From Brevibacillus daliensis (GTDB lineage: Bacteria > Bacillota > Bacilli > Brevibacillales > Brevibacillaceae), in NCBI RefSeq assembly GCF_021245735.1, contig NZ_JAJISB010000014.1:1-64000 (forward strand): a stretch of 64,000 nucleotides of DNA. Direction: 5' to 3'. Made by a program: the position numbers and the translations under genes. Positions 61,829-64,000 of this stretch are shown here, one piece after another (the first letter of the stretch is position 1; the number at the start of each line of letters is the position of its first letter). The notes below the pieces were generated by a model, which saw only the letters and a program-made list of their open reading frames with translations, was not told the origin of the DNA and did not search any database.

Positions 61829-62343
61829 TGTAGATCCACCCGCTTTCCTGTCTTGGATTCATAGCGGATTTTTTCTTGCAACTTGTTAATTCCATAAATT
61901 AAAGCAACCGGACTGGGCGGACATCCAGGAATATAAACATCCACAGGACAAATCTGATCGACACCTTTAACTACACTGTACGATTTGATATAGGGACCTC
62001 CTGCTGTTGCACATGATCCCATTGCAATTACCCATTTGGGCTCAGGCATTTGATCATACAACCTTCTTAATAGAGGTGCCATCTTTTTCGTTACTGTTCC
62101 AGCTACAATCATGACGTCAGATTGTCTTGGTGAAGGTCGAAAAATGACTCCAAAACGGTCTAAATCATAATGTGCTCCACCTGTTCCCATCATTTCGATG
62201 CCACAACAGGCAAGTCCAAATGTTAACGGCCAAAGAGAGTTACTTCGAACCCAACCTTTAAGTGTTTCTAGAGATGTGAATAATACATTGCGGTTTAGTT
62301 CTTCTTGCAATTCATGTTCGATGCTTTGTAAATCTATTCCCAT
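61825..62343 (-). CDS. nuoB: Complex I subunit B (cluster N2)
   Basis: NuoB holds the terminal 4Fe-4S cluster N2 that reduces quinone. The 172-residue sequence has the tandem Cys motif ACCGIEMM, with further ligands in GSCATAGG and YIPGCPPSP. An open frame runs further upstream to 62454, but the ATG at 62343 has AGGTG at 5 nt and gives the usual length; it overlaps the nuoA end by 10 nt, implying coupled translation. Confidence 0.96.
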   Translation of the reverse strand: MGIDLQSIEHELQEELNRNVLFTSLETLKGWVRSNSLWPLTFGLACCGIEMMGTGGAHYDLDRFGVIFRPSPRQSDVMIVAGTVTKKMAPLLRRLYDQMPEPKWVIAMGSCATAGGPYIKSYSVVKGVDQICPVDVYIPGCPPSPVALIYGINKLQEKIRYESKTGKRVDLQ

Positions 62344-62705
62344 TCCAGCACCTTCTTTCTCCATGCATACAGTAGTCCCGTAACAAGCAGAACAATAAAG
62401 ATGCACATTTCTACAAATGCAAAAAGACCAAGTTGATTGTAGGCGACTGCCCACGGATAGAGGAATAACGTTTCAACATCGAAAATAACAAAAAGGAGAG
62501 CAAAAATATAATACTTTACATTAAAACGAACCCAACTGTCTCCAATCGGGATGTTACCACTCTCATAGGTGGTTTGCTTCTCAGGCGTAGGCCTATGTGG
62601 GCGCAGCATTGGCCCGATTATACTTACCGACGCAACTGGCAGCAGTACACCCAGGAGTAAAAAGATGGCTACGATTACATAGTTGTTTGCATAAACTGCA
62701 TCCAT
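62334..62705 (-). CDS. nuoA: Complex I subunit A
   Basis: The 123-residue protein has three membrane helices and the family marks [40 protein letters not shown]. It is the first gene of the operon, with GGGAGGG 7 nt before the ATG and a sigma-A promoter upstream. Confidence 0.96.
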   Translation of the reverse strand: MDAVYANNYVIVAIFLLLGVLLPVASVSIIGPMLRPHRPTPEKQTTYESGNIPIGDSWVRFNVKYYIFALLFVIFDVETLFLYPWAVAYNQLGLFAFVEMCIFIVLLVTGLLYAWRKKVLEWE

Positions 62706-62749
62706 CCACTTTCCCTCCCTATTACTCTAGGTCTTTAAATTTCTTCATA

Positions 62750-62779
62750 ATTATAACAAATCTGTACATTACAGTACAA
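62750..62779 (-). promoter_or_regulatory. Sigma-A promoter and overlapping palindrome of the nuo operon
   Basis: TTGTAC, an 18-nt spacer and a perfect TATAAT on the minus strand, about 45 nt before nuoA. TGTACATTACAGTACA (62763-62778), a TGTAC-N6-GTACA dyad, overlaps the -35, so a repressor site is possible. Confidence 0.65.
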
Positions 62780-62873
62780 GAAAGCCCTTTCATTCATCTC
62801 AGGATTTTATTGTAATGAGTACATCAATGCACTTATTTATTTTATCAAAAATTTCATTTAATTTATACTCAAA

Positions 62874-62920
62874 GAAAAAAAGACCATATCCACTACTGAT
62901 AAATTGTAGGGATGTGGTCT
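62874..62920 (-). terminator. Terminator of the Vpr-like protease gene
   Basis: An imperfect stem of about 16 bp, AGACCACATCCCTAC with GTAGTGGATATGGTCT, has A and T runs on both sides and lies 80 nt after the stop. It may act in both directions. Confidence 0.8.
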
Positions 62921-62999
62921 TTTTACTATTCTTCTTACTCGCTACTACTTATCCTTACTTACATACTTTTTTTAACGTCATCATCGTCGTCATCATCTT

Positions 63000-64000
63000 T
63001 TACTTAAATTTAACTCTAACTTCAACCTTTTGTTTAATTGAAGGCACTTTGGAAGAAGAGATTTCGACTGTAAGAATCACTGGATCTTTTAGTTTCCCTT
63101 TTGGTACAGAAACCAAGTATCCATCATTGTCAATGTAACGAGTTCGAGAGCTCTCCACGACTTTATAAGTGATATCTTCCGTCGTTTCTGGCAATTCAAG
63201 AACTGCCTTATTTACCTCGTTTACATTTACAACTTTTGCTTCGAAATCTTTTGCAGCTTGCTTAATCGCTGCTTTTATTTCCGCATTTTCCGTACTGTCT
63301 ATATCATTTTGAATAGAGAGTGTTTTCCATGCTTGATAAATCAATGGCTCTTCTTCCGTACTTTCTGGGTCCTTATACATAGCTACAGCTCGAACGTTGT
63401 ATTTACCGCTTTCCGCTTTAACAATCTCGTTTGTTTCGTAGCTTATATACTCTCCATTAATATCAGAAAATGTGATCTTACCTGGCTCCAGGATACTCCA
63501 GTTACCATTTGCATCTTCTTTGTAGTATGCACCTAAAATACCTAGTTCCACATCATCCAGAGAGATCAATTCCAAATAGACTATATTCGCATCTTTTGCC
63601 TGTAAGTCAACAGTGGCTGTCACAGTAGGAGTATCCGGGTTAATATTACCTGTGAATTTGAAATCATCTAAACCAATTCGGTTATCAATTCTTTCATCAC
63701 CGATATGAACTACAAATGGCAAGTGAAGATCAGGGTGTCCATCTTTACTAGTCAGACGCACTTCACCTTCGTATACACCATCTTTCGCTTTCTTATCCGG
63801 TTTTACCTCTAGTGTAAATTGGGTTATTTCCCCATCATCAGCCTTAATATTGCTCTTCGATACATCAACCTTTATGTCTTTTACATTTGGTGTAGCTTCC
63901 GGATATTTCGGATGAGTAGTTACCTCATCATGCATAATAACCTCTGCTTTGTAGCTCACGTCATCATCAGAAAGGTTTTTCAACTGAAGTGTTTTTACTT
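63000..64000 (-). CDS. C-terminal part of a Vpr-like subtilase (cut by the window edge)
   Basis: The frame stays open to the right edge (upstream codons read VKTLQ before LKNLSDDDVSYKAEV), so the true start lies beyond 64000. The visible 330 residues are the tail region of large Vpr/minor-protease subtilases: a fibronectin III-like domain (LQLKNLSDDDVSYKAEV ... FTLEVKPDKKAKDGVYEGEVRLTS, LPFVVHIGD), then two beta domains. No SLH motif is at the C-terminus. The catalytic part is outside the window, so assignment rests on this tail. Confidence 0.72.
   Translation of the reverse strand, partial: VKTLQLKNLSDDDVSYKAEVIMHDEVTTHPKYPEATPNVKDIKVDVSKSNIKADDGEITQFTLEVKPDKKAKDGVYEGEVRLTSKDGHPDLHLPFVVHIGDERIDNRIGLDDFKFTGNINPDTPTVTATVDLQAKDANIVYLELISLDDVELGILGAYYKEDANGNWSILEPGKITFSDINGEYISYETNEIVKAESGKYNVRAVAMYKDPESTEEEPLIYQAWKTLSIQNDIDSTENAEIKAAIKQAAKDFEAKVVNVNEVNKAVLELPETTEDITYKVVESSRTRYIDNDGYLVSVPKGKLKDPVILTVEISSSKVPSIKQKVEVRVKFK

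Noticed and set aside
61272-61889. A 205-codon plus-strand frame rich in Ala and Phe
   Set aside because: It is antisense to the Ala/Lys repeats of nuoC; repeat codons leave the opposite strand open. No ribosome site.

Overview
The window reads as a chromosomal segment of a spore-forming, flagellated, S-layer-coated Gram-positive rod of the Brevibacillus type (Paenibacillaceae). Three things point there: the csrA-fliW-flgLK-flgNM-yvyF-comF-degUS cluster ordered as in Bacillus subtilis; a spoIIID-mbl-flhO-flhP / spoIIQ / spoIID / murA / ywmB / ywzB block; and a two-gene cell-wall-protein (S-layer) operon whose first gene has the tandem start layout I recall from the Brevibacillus brevis middle wall protein gene. 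Almost all genes are on the minus strand. No tRNA, rRNA or CRISPR array was seen.

Layout. 1-6.3 kb: late flagellar genes csrA, fliW, yviE-like, flgL, flgK, flgN, flgM and yvyF, with a sigma-D-type promoter before flgM and another pointing out of the left edge, probably for flagellin; a plus-strand map gene follows. 6.4-13.3 kb: comFC, comFA, two small unknown genes, degU, degS and an anchored polysaccharide deacetylase. 13.4-15.1 kb: metK under a SAM-I riboswitch with terminator and promoter. 15-21 kb: an SLH-anchored subtilase and three tandem paralogues of the accessory-Sec S-layer assembly (SlaP-like) family. 21.4-22.8 kb: a MATE exporter. 22.9-35.4 kb: a headless surface-protein cassette (plus strand), a tyrosine recombinase, an unknown protein, a second tyrosine recombinase with an internal deletion, then the two S-layer genes and a TolC-like protein on the minus strand. 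35.7-40.3 kb: YigZ, TagO-like and TagA-like wall-polymer enzymes, FabZ and PgsA. 41-51.5 kb: EpuA-like protein, flhP, flhO, mbl, spoIIID, spoIIQ, spoIID, alaT/alaR, murA, ywmB and ywzB. 52.4-62.7 kb: an 11-gene complex I operon (nuoABCDHIJKLMN, no nuoEFG). 63-64 kb: the C-terminal part of a Vpr-like subtilase running off the right edge.

The most interesting structure is at 22.9-30.6 kb. A long surface-protein coding region on the plus strand has no recognisable signal peptide, SLH domain, ribosome binding site or promoter. Its similarity to the expressed S-layer protein on the minus strand begins inside a 23-nt block (22/23 identical) present in both genes, in inverted orientation and in the same reading frame. 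Two tyrosine recombinase genes lie between the blocks. An inversion of about 7 kb would place the silent domain behind the expressed gene's signal peptide. This resembles S-layer antigen switching by DNA inversion as known in Lactobacillus acidophilus and Campylobacter fetus; here it is a hypothesis from sequence.

Two repeat families also stand out. Four copies of a ~485-bp intergenic element (36.6, 40.5, 44.7 and 51.7 kb) have terminal inverted repeats and two large hairpins, with compensatory changes between copies. Two copies of an ~88-bp hairpin element (2.3 and 52.2 kb) were found, one of them inserted inside the fourth copy of the larger element.
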